Part shown: positions 1 to 6,019 of the stretch, piece after piece
Layout of the letters: every line of letters starts with the position of its first letter
How positions within the stretch are numbered: the first letter of the stretch is position 1
Origin: Rubritepida sp.
GTDB taxonomy: Bacteria; Pseudomonadota; Alphaproteobacteria; Acetobacterales; Acetobacteraceae
Direction: 5' to 3'
Assembly (NCBI GenBank): GCA_014376425.1
Contig: JACMRO010000416.1
Span: forward strand, 1-7,898
DNA length: 7,898 bases
Program-made: the position numbers and the translations under genes
Notes under the pieces: generated by a model
Told to the model about the DNA's origin: nothing
The model's database searches: none
The model's input: the letters and a program-made list of their open reading frames with translations, nothing else

Positions 1-118
1 ACGGTCCAGTCGCCGCCATCGACCGAAACTGCATAGTCCGACCGCCGAAAGCCCGTAGCGTGGTCGGGTCCGGCAGCGTCGTGTCCGGATGGAGCCATTC
101 ACTGCGAAAGTAGTCACC
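1..118 (-). pseudogene. Phage terminase large-subunit relic (frameshifted, runs off left edge)
   Basis: Read on the minus strand, one frame (about 118 down to 56) gives GDYFRSEWLHPDTTLPDP followed by TTLR. A second frame (41 down to 3) gives SDYAVSVDGGDWT. In COG5362-type phage terminase large subunits these two blocks normally lie next to each other in one frame: a G-D-(F/Y)-F-x-x-E-W-(L/F) segment, then Y-G-A-S-D-Y-A-V-T-x-x-G-G-D-(Y/W)-T-V, which opens the nuclease domain. Here they sit in different frames, and the frame of the first block has stops just upstream (near 200 and 150), so the N-terminal ATPase half is missing. This looks like a prophage remnant. The sequence continues beyond position 1, so the nuclease domain may be longer outside the window. 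The family call rests on recalled motifs, not on an alignment. Confidence 0.55.
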
Positions 119-199
119 CCGTCGGCTTCTTTCGAAACGAAGCCGCGATCACCCCGCTCATTGGTGCCGTCCTGCTTGAGCAGTCCGATGAAGGGGCCA

Positions 200-630
200 C
201 CCCGCGCGGGACCCATCCACAAAGCGGAGCCGGGCGATGCGGATGCTGGCACCCGCGCGCTCCAGCGCGGCGCATCGGACCAAAGCAGGGGGGTGACCAG
301 CACCGCGTGCCGCCGCCGGCGCAAAGATCGGATGCAAGGAGGAAAAGGCCCAGCATAGTGCCCGGAAAGGTGACCACCTGCGCCGCCGGGACTGCGCAAT
401 TGGCGCTCAGGATCTGGCGTAGCGCGGCCGTGCCGGGCAGGGTCCCTATAGTCCAGCGCCAGATCGTCCAGTCCACCATCGGCCATATCCAGCAAATCGC
501 TCAGGCGCAGGCTGCACACGGTGCTTTTAGCAAGGTTGTATCGGCCTAGTCCCGGCAACCCGTGCGGCAACGCGAACCGTGCGAAGCTGTCATTCTCCGA
601 TGTCGTGGGGCGCTCGACACGCAAGGTTTA
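200..630 (-). pseudogene. Decayed coding region, possibly LysR-type regulator effector domain
   Basis: No intact gene is present, but the minus strand looks formerly coding, with G/C-rich third positions that switch frame. From about 630 to 440 one frame reads with pieces such as DSFARFALPHGLPGLG and LLDMADGGLDDLALDYRDP. These resemble the 'ARF..yPgl' and 'll..l..G.lDlAL.y' stretches of LysR-type effector domains. From about 441 to 320 the next frame reads LPGTAALRQILSANC, then VVTFPGTMLGLFLLASDL, like the 'lPgt.lR' and 'l.ll..sdl' segments. A third frame at about 270-210 gives ALERAGASIRIARLRF, like the end of such domains. About 60 residues normally found between the first two pieces are absent. 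No helix-turn-helix half is visible. The first frame stays open without a stop to the window edge, so an unknown intact gene is an alternative, but its composition is not uniformly coding-like. Confidence 0.35.
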
Positions 631-644
631 AATTCGTGACAAGC

Positions 645-1421
645 TCAGAGCCCGCTGAACCAGTTGAAGCCCCGCTCCTCCCAATAGCCGCCCGTGTAAT
701 CGTTGGTTACCTCGATCGAGGTGATCCATTTGGGATTCTTGAACCCGAGCTTGACCGCGGTGCGCAGTCGCAATGGGTAACCGTAAGGATCGCCGATGGT
801 TTCGCGGGCATATTTGGTGGCAAGGAGCGTCTGCGGATGCAGTGCCGATGCCATGTCGATGCTGCCCCAGTAGCCGTCGGCGCAGCGGAAGCCGACGTAA
901 CGGCATGAAAGGTCGGCGCCCACGCGTTCCAGGAATAGCCGTAGGGGCACGCCGGACCATTGCCCGATGTAGTCCCAGCCCTCGACGCAGATGTGGCGGA
1001 TGATTACTTCCTGCTCGGGCAGGGCGGTGATCTCGGGCCCCGTCCAGGCCTGCTTGTTGGCGATGCGGCCGCCGAGTTCCAGCCGCCAGGACTGGCCATC
1101 TACCGGCCGGATGTCCTCGGGCGGGTAGAAGGCGTTGAAGCGGGGCGGCTTGAGAACCATCGATTCCGGGTAGGTGGGCGCCAGCCGCGTCGGGTCGAAC
1201 ATCCAGGCCTGCACCTGGTCGTTGAAGCGGGAGATGGCGCGCAGCACGCCGTCGACGGCGGGGCCGTTGCTCTGGCCGCAGCCCGCCAGCATTGTCAGCG
1301 CGCCCAACGAGAGGCTGCCGCGCAGCATGCCGCGACGGTTGATCTCATGGACCAACGGGTGATCCATGATGGACTGGTCGGGCGGCACGGCGGGACGGAA
1401 CCTGGATCGTGATGGGCTCAT
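645..1421 (-). CDS. Tat-exported molybdopterin-dependent oxidoreductase (sulfite oxidase fold)
   Basis: 258-residue periplasmic oxidoreductase with the Mo-cofactor fold of the sulfite oxidase/YedY (MsrP) group; its substrate is unknown. Residues 28-34 (NRRGMLR) form a twin-arginine motif, followed by a hydrophobic stretch ending in a lipobox LAGC (45-48). This suggests Tat export of the folded cofactor-loaded protein and lipid attachment at Cys48. The block HICVEGWDYIGQWSGVPL (144-160) is the family's cofactor-binding segment, and Cys145 is the expected Mo ligand. The tail, rich in aromatic residues (DYTGGYWEERGFNWF), is typical of the family. The ATG at 1421 was chosen because it lies 5 bases after the cytochrome b stop with GGAG upstream; a longer frame to 1610 only overlaps that gene. 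An internal ATG giving MDHPLVHEINRR is a possible alternative start. It is co-transcribed with the cytochrome, its likely electron partner. Confidence 0.88.
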   Translation of the reverse strand: MSPSRSRFRPAVPPDQSIMDHPLVHEINRRGMLRGSLSLGALTMLAGCGQSNGPAVDGVLRAISRFNDQVQAWMFDPTRLAPTYPESMVLKPPRFNAFYPPEDIRPVDGQSWRLELGGRIANKQAWTGPEITALPEQEVIIRHICVEGWDYIGQWSGVPLRLFLERVGADLSCRYVGFRCADGYWGSIDMASALHPQTLLATKYARETIGDPYGYPLRLRTAVKLGFKNPKWITSIEVTNDYTGGYWEERGFNWFSGL

Positions 1422-1426
1422 GGGGG

Positions 1427-2080
1427 CTACTCCGCCGGCTGGCTGTGGCGAGGGTTGACGCGCGGCCCGCCGGTCAGCATGGCCCACAACGTCTTGGGCA
1501 CCAGAACGGCCAGCGCCACGTGGATGGCCAGGAAACCGGCAATGGCCGCCATGCCCAGGAAATGCGCCAGCCGGGCGCCCTGGAAGCCGCCGAACAAGGT
1601 GGTCAGCCATGAGAGCTGCACCGGCTTCCAGATCGCCAGGCCAGAAAAAACCTGCACGATCGCCGCCAGCATGACGCCGATGTAGAGTAGCTTCTGCACC
1701 GAGTTGTAGATCGTTAAGTCTTCATGGGCGAAATTCAGCCGCAGGGCATTCCGCACGTCTCCGATTACCTCGGTTGCGCTGATCGGCAACAACTGCTGGC
1801 GGAAGCGGCCCGTGATGAAGCCGTAGGCCAGGTAGACAAGCCCGTTCACCACGAGCAGCCACATGGCGGCGAAATGCCACAGCAGATGCTCGGCCGCCCA
1901 GCCGCCGATGGTCATCCAGTGCGGGAAGAACAGCCAGCCGAAGATCGCCTCGTCATTATAGATGCCCAGGCCGGACATGATGAGTACGATCATGGCAAAG
2001 GCATTGACCCAATGCATGATCCGCAGCGGCCATGGATGTAACTTCCGCGGGCGAGACGGCGACACTTCTGTGGTGGTCAT
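1427..2080 (-). CDS. Cytochrome b561-like diheme membrane subunit
   Basis: 217-residue integral membrane protein of the prokaryotic cytochrome b561 / Ni-Fe hydrogenase b-subunit type. It has about four hydrophobic helices (roughly 22-40, 66-88, 130-150, 172-195). Histidines suited to bind two b hemes lie in or beside helices: His23 (IMHWVNAF), His65/His69 (EHLLWHF), His173 (LAHFLG) and His187 (LAIHVALA). It should carry electrons between the periplasmic molybdoenzyme encoded 5 bases downstream and the quinone pool. The start at 2080 (MTTTEVSPSRPRKL) is preferred over the upstream ATG at 2167: GGAAG lies 6 bases before it, family members start shortly before the first helix, and the extra 29 residues look like translated leader. 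It is the first gene of a two-gene operon transcribed away from the PRC-barrel gene. Confidence 0.87.
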   Translation of the reverse strand: MTTTEVSPSRPRKLHPWPLRIMHWVNAFAMIVLIMSGLGIYNDEAIFGWLFFPHWMTIGGWAAEHLLWHFAAMWLLVVNGLVYLAYGFITGRFRQQLLPISATEVIGDVRNALRLNFAHEDLTIYNSVQKLLYIGVMLAAIVQVFSGLAIWKPVQLSWLTTLFGGFQGARLAHFLGMAAIAGFLAIHVALAVLVPKTLWAMLTGGPRVNPRHSQPAE

Positions 2081-2179
2081 CTGGCTTCCGGTTGAACGTG
2101 CGGATCTGTCTGACGAAGAGTTCGCCATGGGACGATGGCAGGTTACCGGCGCCATGATGCTCTGCAAAAGGAATCTTTG
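2081..2179. promoter_or_regulatory. Divergent intergenic region between cytochrome b and PRC-barrel gene
   Basis: This 99-base gap separates two diverging genes, so promoters for both should lie here or overlap the gene starts. Shine-Dalgarno-like sites are visible: GGAAG just above 2080 on the minus strand, and AAAAGGAA at 2166-2173, six bases before the plus-strand ATG. I see no convincing -35/-10 pair or operator; TTGAAC at 2093-2098 lacks a good partner box. The promoter role is inferred from gene layout only. Confidence 0.35.
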
Positions 2180-2596
2180 ATGTTGATTCGATTAATACTG
2201 CTGTCGCTGCTGGCAGGTGCATCCCTGCCTTTTGCGCAAGAAGCGCCCCGCTCACCCGAGGCTATGGCGCGCTATCCGCAAGCGGTGCAGGTAGGCACGT
2301 TGGTGGGCAGGCAGGTGCTGGAGAACCGGCTGAACCAACGCGTGTTGGGCTATGTGCAGTCCGTGGCGCGCGATGATGCAGGGCGGTTGTACATTCTGCT
2401 GCACCGCGCGGGGTGGCCCTGGCAGGCGACGCGCTGCGCGGTGGTACCTGCCGAAGCGATGGCGCTGCTGGGGCAATTCGTCGTGGTGATGGATTTAGAC
2501 GATGCTCAATTCGCGGCGCTTGCCGACGTCTGCCGGCCGCCGGGGCGGGCCTTGCCGGTCGATGCAATCATTCGCATGGGCCTGACGAAGAACTAG
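2180..2596 (+). CDS. Small exported PRC-barrel-like protein
   Basis: 138-residue protein with a signal peptide (MLIRLILLSLLAGASLPFAQ), so it is probably periplasmic. Residues about 38-110 resemble a PRC-barrel: a strand-turn pattern LVGRQVLENRLNQRVLGYVQ, then a 'd..Grl.illl' strand, a VVPAEAMALLG segment and VVVMDLDDAQFAAL, close to the usual 'vvld.s.eql' end. Two cysteines (86 and 118) could form a disulfide after export. PRC-barrels are RNA- or protein-contact modules; no catalytic residue is evident and the role is unknown. The ATG at 2180 was chosen because AAAAGGAA lies just upstream and the signal peptide begins there; 15 extra upstream codons add nothing recognisable. It diverges from the cytochrome b/molybdoenzyme operon, which suggests a supporting role in that system. 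Its stop is followed in the same frame by a sigma-factor remnant. Confidence 0.7.
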   Translation: MLIRLILLSLLAGASLPFAQEAPRSPEAMARYPQAVQVGTLVGRQVLENRLNQRVLGYVQSVARDDAGRLYILLHRAGWPWQATRCAVVPAEAMALLGQFVVVMDLDDAQFAALADVCRPPGRALPVDAIIRMGLTKN

Positions 2597-2611
2597 CTGG
2601 CGCGCGCCAGC
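2596..2611. repeat. Perfect 16-base palindrome at gene/relic junction
   Basis: GCTGGCGCGCGCCAGC reads the same on both strands with no loop. It begins at the last base of the TAG stop of the PRC-barrel gene and lies exactly where the sigma-factor remnant begins. There is no following T-run, so it is a poor intrinsic terminator. It could be an operator, a recombination site or the scar of a deletion. In DNA this GC-rich, short CG-rich palindromes also arise by chance. Confidence 0.5.
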
Positions 2612-2839
2612 GTCGGCGCCACCCAGGCCGTGGGCACGGCCCGGATGGAGGCGGAGGAACTGCATCGGGCGGTGGCAGCTCTGCCGGCCAGCCAGCGCCA
2701 GGCGCTGCTGCTGGCCAAATTGCAGGAACGCCCCCTGAAGGAGGCCGCGGCGTTGAGCGGCATGACGGTGGGCGCCCTGAAGGTTGCCACGCATCGGGCC
2801 GTCGCGGCGTTGCGTGGCCGGTTGGGGGAGCAGCGATGA
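2597..2839 (+). pseudogene. 5'-truncated ECF sigma factor (region 4 only)
   Basis: The translated segment contains a complete sigma-70 region 4: the 'LHRAVAALPASQRQALLLAK' helix pair, then the helix-turn-helix RPLKEAAALSGMTVGALKVA and THRAVAALRGRL, with the V-A-T-H-R recognition-helix pattern common in ECF sigmas that work with NrsF. A full ECF sigma has about 160-190 residues. Region 2, which binds core polymerase and the -10 box, is absent. The frame starts immediately after the PRC-barrel TAG stop, in the same frame. Possible starts are GTG 2630 (69 residues) or ATG 2645; neither has a good Shine-Dalgarno, so any translation would need coupling to the upstream gene. The end overlaps the anti-sigma start as ATGA (2836-2839), so the original operon join is preserved. 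Without region 2 it cannot act as a sigma factor; a free region-4 peptide acting as a regulator is possible but unproven. Confidence 0.72.
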
Positions 2840-3236
2840 ACGACGACGACCTCATCGAGCGGCTGAGCGCCCATGCCGCGCCTGTGCGGCGCCTGGGGCC
2901 ACCCTGGCAGGGTGCACTGCTGTGGCTCGGCATGACCGCCGCGTTGCTGGCTGCCGCCGTCGCCATTCATGGCTTCCGGCACGATATCGAACAGCGGTTG
3001 GGCCTCATGCATGAACAGGCGAACCTTGGCTTCGCATTGCTGACCGGGGTGCTGGCCGCCTTCGCGGCGTTTCACCTGGCCCGGCCGGATGGCGATCAGC
3101 GCTGGCTCTGGCTGCCGATGGTGCCGGCGTTTGGCTGGGTCGCCGGCGTGGCGGCAGCGTGCTGCTGGCGACCCTGCTGGCACGCCGCTGGGGCCGACGC
3201 GCGCTGGTAGCGATGGGGCCGAAATTGGCCGTCTGA
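2836..3236 (+). pseudogene. Shortened NrsF/DUF1109 anti-sigma factor
   Basis: The frame from ATG 2836 to TAG 3208-3210 encodes 124 residues. The N-terminus (MNDDDLIERLSAHAAPVRRL, then GPPWQGALLWLG) matches the cytoplasmic head of NrsF-type anti-sigma factors, which holds the sigma and is followed by membrane helices. Helices are visible at about 34-48 and 66-80, then a weaker one near 90-105. Full-length members have about 200-215 residues and six helices, so roughly half is missing. From about position 3145 the frame becomes unlike coding sequence (AACCWRPCWHAAGADARW). Another frame there has better third positions and reads SVLLATLLARRWGRRALV, ending at TGA 3234-3236. This points to a frameshift or deletion joining two membrane-protein pieces; I cannot say whether the tail is NrsF or another protein. 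It is coupled to the sigma relic and converges with the ATPase gene on the opposite strand. Confidence 0.6.
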
Positions 3237-3262
3237 GGAAACGCGGCCGCCGGTGGCGTGCC

Positions 3263-4258
3263 TCAGTTCGCCGCCGCAACCGCCGGGTCATAGAGATGGC
3301 AGGCCACCGCCCGGCCGCCACCCAGCGGCCGGAGCGGCGGCACGACGCGGGCGCAGGCCTGCATGGCGCCCATGCAGCGGGGATGAAAGGCGCAACCCGT
3401 CGGTGGCGCAGCGGCTGACGGAATCTCGCCGATGATCCGGGGCAGTTTTCCCCGCCGTGCGGGGTCCGGTTCGGGCGAGGCCTCACGCAGCATGTTGGCG
3501 TAAGGGTGCAAGGGGGCGCGCAGCACTTCCGCCACCGGCCCTTCCTCCACGATGCGGCCCAGATACATGACGGCAACGCGGTCGCAGAACCAGCGCACCA
3601 CCGACAGGTCATGGCTGACGAAGAGGAAGGCGAGGCCCCGCCGGGTGCGCAGCTCACGCAGCAGCAGCAGCACTTGCGCCTGGACCGAGACATCGAGCGC
3701 CGAGACGGGTTCGTCGGCGACGATCAGTTCGGGCTCGACGGTCAGCGCGCGGGCGATGCCAATACGCTGCCGTTGGCCACCGGAGAATTCATGCGGATAC
3801 CGGTCGAGTGCATTGGCGGGCAGGCCGACCTCGTCCAGCTGCGCCGCCGCGCGGGCGCGGGCCTGCGCGCCGGTGGCGATGTGGTGGACCCGCATCGGCT
3901 CCATCAGCGCGGAGCCGATGGTCTGCCGCGGGTTCAGGCTGGAGTAGGGGTCCTGGAAGACCATCTGCATCTTGCGGCGGATGGTCTTCAGCGCATCGCC
4001 GCGGGCGGTCAGCACGTCCTGCCCCTTGAAGCGCACCCGGCCGGCGGTGGGTTCGATCAGGCGCAGCATGGCGCGCGCCGCGGTGGATTTGCCGCAGCCG
4101 GATTCACCCACCAGCCCCACCGCCTCGCCAGGCCGGATCGTCAGCGAGACATCCTCGACCGCGCGGATGATCGTGGTTCGGGAAGTTGGGAAGCCCTGGC
4201 GCATGATGAAATGCTTGCGCAGCCCGGTGACCTGCAGCAGGGGTGCGTCGTTACTCAT
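3263..4258 (-). CDS. Peptide-type ABC transporter ATPase (OppF/DppF family)
   Basis: 331-residue ATP-binding subunit that drives import through the two permeases encoded just upstream. All nucleotide-site motifs are intact: Walker A GESGCGKST (51-59), Q-loop MVFQDPYSSLNPRQTIG (Gln102), signature FSGGQRQRIGIARAL (158-172), Walker B LIVADEP (178-184) and switch His216 in LFVSHDL. The C-terminal oligopeptide-transporter extension (about 240-325) has the cysteine pattern GCAFHPRC...C...VACH (289, 295, 302, 320), which binds a 4Fe-4S cluster in some relatives. The N-terminal style (LRKHF..., AVEDVSLTI) and SSLNPRQTIG indicate the F rather than the D type. The start at 4258 gives an ATGAGTAA arrangement overlapping the upstream permease by 8 bases; a start at 4294 would only lengthen the overlap. 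It is the last gene of the operon. The usual D-type partner ATPase is not in this window. Confidence 0.92.
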   Translation of the reverse strand: MSNDAPLLQVTGLRKHFIMRQGFPTSRTTIIRAVEDVSLTIRPGEAVGLVGESGCGKSTAARAMLRLIEPTAGRVRFKGQDVLTARGDALKTIRRKMQMVFQDPYSSLNPRQTIGSALMEPMRVHHIATGAQARARAAAQLDEVGLPANALDRYPHEFSGGQRQRIGIARALTVEPELIVADEPVSALDVSVQAQVLLLLRELRTRRGLAFLFVSHDLSVVRWFCDRVAVMYLGRIVEEGPVAEVLRAPLHPYANMLREASPEPDPARRGKLPRIIGEIPSAAAPPTGCAFHPRCMGAMQACARVVPPLRPLGGGRAVACHLYDPAVAAAN

Positions 4259-5081
4259 GGCGCAGCTTGGGGTCCGTGGCGTCACGCAGGCCATCGCCCA
4301 CCATGTTGAGTCCCAGCACCAGCAGCAGAATCGCCACGCCGGGGAAGATGGCGAGCCAGGGCGCGTCGAGAATGTTCTCGAACCCGTCCCGCGTCATGCC
4401 GCCCCAGGTCGGCGTTGGTGGCTTCACGCCCAAACCGATGAAGCTGAGCGAGGCTTCGGTGCGCACCGCCGTCGCCATCCACAGCGACCCCATCACCAGC
4501 AGTTCGGACAGGATATTGGGCAGGATGTGGCGGAAGAGGATGCGGGTGTGGGAATAGCCCAGCGCGTGCCCGGCTTCGACGAAGGCGCGTTCCTTCAGCA
4601 CCAGGGTAGGCGCGCGGGCAATGCGAGCGAAGGGTGCTATCGCGGTGAGCGCAATGGCGATGACCAGGTTGATGAGATCGGGCCCCAGCAGCGCCACCAC
4701 GATCAGCCCCAGGATCAGGCTGGGGAAGCTGAGCAGCACGTCCATCATCTGCATCACGATAAGGTCGAAGCGCCCGCCGACATAGCCACTGACCATGCCG
4801 ATGACGCCGCCGATCACGATGGCGCAGGCGATGGCGCCGAGCGAGACGGTGAGCGAGATCTGCGCGCCGAACATCAGGCGTGAGAGGATGTCCCGGCCAA
4901 ACTGGTCCGTGCCCAGCCAGAACTCCGCGGAGGGGCCCTGAAGGCGGGACATGATGTCCTGCTCGGTGGGGTCATACGGCGCGAGGAAGGGTGCCAGCAC
5001 AGCGGCCGCGACGATCAACAGGGTGATGACGGCGCCGGCCGTGGTGGTGGGGTTCTGCCGTGCCCGTGCCAGCGCGCCCAT
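4251..5081 (-). CDS. Peptide-type ABC transporter permease (DppC/OppC family)
   Basis: 276-residue inner-membrane permease, one half of the import channel. Order of parts: a cytoplasmic N-terminus (MGALARARQNP) and first helix (about 15-33); the family block FWLGTDQFGRDILSRLMFGAQ (54-74), the usual 'hplGTDqlGRDvlSRll.GaR'; then five more helices. The EAA loop that contacts the ATPase is at about 167-188 (VEAGHALGYSHTRILFRHILP). LSFIGLGVKPPTPTWG (212-226) is also typical. Length is normal for the family. The start at 5081 is chosen because its ATG shares one base with the stop of the upstream permease (TGATG); the frame extends far upstream without a better start. It overlaps the ATPase by 8 bases, so translation of the three is probably coupled. 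Confidence 0.93.
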   Translation of the reverse strand: MGALARARQNPTTTAGAVITLLIVAAAVLAPFLAPYDPTEQDIMSRLQGPSAEFWLGTDQFGRDILSRLMFGAQISLTVSLGAIACAIVIGGVIGMVSGYVGGRFDLIVMQMMDVLLSFPSLILGLIVVALLGPDLINLVIAIALTAIAPFARIARAPTLVLKERAFVEAGHALGYSHTRILFRHILPNILSELLVMGSLWMATAVRTEASLSFIGLGVKPPTPTWGGMTRDGFENILDAPWLAIFPGVAILLLVLGLNMVGDGLRDATDPKLRHE

Positions 5082-6019
5082 CAGGTCTTCACCCGGGGGT
5101 CGAGCACGCCATACAGCAGGTCGGTGACGAGGTTCACGACCACGATCAAGAAGCAGTAGATCACCATCAACCCCTGCAGCATCGTGTAGTCCCGCTGGTT
5201 CAGCGCACCCACGATGACCTTTCCCAAGCCAGGCCGGTTGAACACGATCTCGGTAAGCACCGAATTGCCGATCAGGATGCCGACATAAAGGCCCACGACG
5301 GTGACGATAGGCAGGGATGCGTTGCGCAGGCCATGCACCCACACCACCCGCCGCCACGGCACACCCTTGGCGCGAGCGGTGCGGATGTAATCTTCCGACA
5401 GCGATGCCAGCATGGCGGAGCGGGTGACGCGGGTGATGTAGGCCGCCATGACCAGCCCCAGCGTCAAGGCGGGAAGCACCAGCTTGTACAGGCGATCGGG
5501 GATATCGGAGAGATCGGCCGCGCCGATGACCGGGAAGATGCGCCAATGCAGCGCAAAGGCGAGCAGCAGGAAGATGCCGGACACGAACACCGGGAAGGAC
5601 AGCCCGATCAACGACAGCAGGCGCGCCGCCACGTCGATGGCGCCGTTGCGGTGCAATGCCGCCCAGATGCCCACCGGCACGCCCACCGCCACACCCACCA
5701 GCATGGCCGCCAGAGTCAGGTCCACGGTGTGCGGCAGCACTGCGCCGACCTCGGCCAGAATGGGGCGACTGGTCACCATGGATGCGCCGAAATCCCCGGT
5801 CAGCGCCGCGCCGACAAAGCGAAGATACTGGGTCCAGATGGGGACATCGATGCCAAGGCGAGACCGCAACGCCGCTGCGGCTTCCGGCGTCGCCTGATCA
5901 CCCAGGATCACCATCGCGGGGTCGCCCGGCACGATGCGGACGATGATGAAGACCAGCGTCAGCACCGCGAGCAGCGTGGGGATGGCGGCTAGCAGCCGGC
6001 GGATGACGAAGCCCATCAT
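5081..6019 (-). CDS. Peptide-type ABC transporter permease (DppB/OppB family)
   Basis: 312-residue inner-membrane permease, partner of the DppC-type subunit downstream. The N-terminus MGFVIRRLLAAIPTLLAVLT, followed by VFIIVRIVPGDPA (24-35), is the family hallmark, and the periplasmic loop with LGIDVPIWTQYLRFV (55-69) is also typical. The ATPase-contact EAA loop is at about 211-238 (YIRTARAKGVPWRRVVWVHG, ending RNASLPIV). NRPGLGKVIVGALNQRDYTM (261-280) and the ending VLDPRVKT complete the standard layout with six helices. Two adjacent ATGs are possible: 6019 gives an ATGA overlap with the stop of the binding-protein gene, 6016 a TGATG join. The nearest GGAGG is rather far upstream, so the choice between them is open and makes one residue of difference. 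Confidence 0.93.
   Translation of the reverse strand: MMGFVIRRLLAAIPTLLAVLTLVFIIVRIVPGDPAMVILGDQATPEAAAALRSRLGIDVPIWTQYLRFVGAALTGDFGASMVTSRPILAEVGAVLPHTVDLTLAAMLVGVAVGVPVGIWAALHRNGAIDVAARLLSLIGLSFPVFVSGIFLLLAFALHWRIFPVIGAADLSDIPDRLYKLVLPALTLGLVMAAYITRVTRSAMLASLSEDYIRTARAKGVPWRRVVWVHGLRNASLPIVTVVGLYVGILIGNSVLTEIVFNRPGLGKVIVGALNQRDYTMLQGLMVIYCFLIVVVNLVTDLLYGVLDPRVKT

Noticed and set aside
89..549. Plus-strand open frames at 89-358 and 307-549
   Set aside because: No recognisable domain, no good ribosome site, and opposite to minus-strand sequence with better similarity to known families.
2081..2179. Sigma-70 promoter using TTGAAC as -35 for the PRC-barrel gene
   Set aside because: No acceptable -10 box lies 16-18 bases downstream, so the match is not supported.
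3237..3262. Possible terminator between the converging anti-sigma relic and ATPase gene
   Set aside because: There is only a short GC palindrome (GCGGCCGC) and no stem-loop with a T-run on either strand.
2593..3693. 366-residue minus-strand open frame across the sigma/anti-sigma relic and the ATPase end
   Set aside because: It overlaps the ATPase gene out of frame and runs antisense to the recognisable sigma region 4; its sequence is low-complexity Arg/Pro/Ser.
4282..5546. Long plus-strand open frames opposite the permeases and binding protein (e.g. 5060-5992, 6250-7512, 3972-4883)
   Set aside because: They lie antisense to clear ABC transporter genes. Their products are rich in His, Arg, Gln and Asp with no domain pattern, as expected for shadow frames in high-GC DNA.
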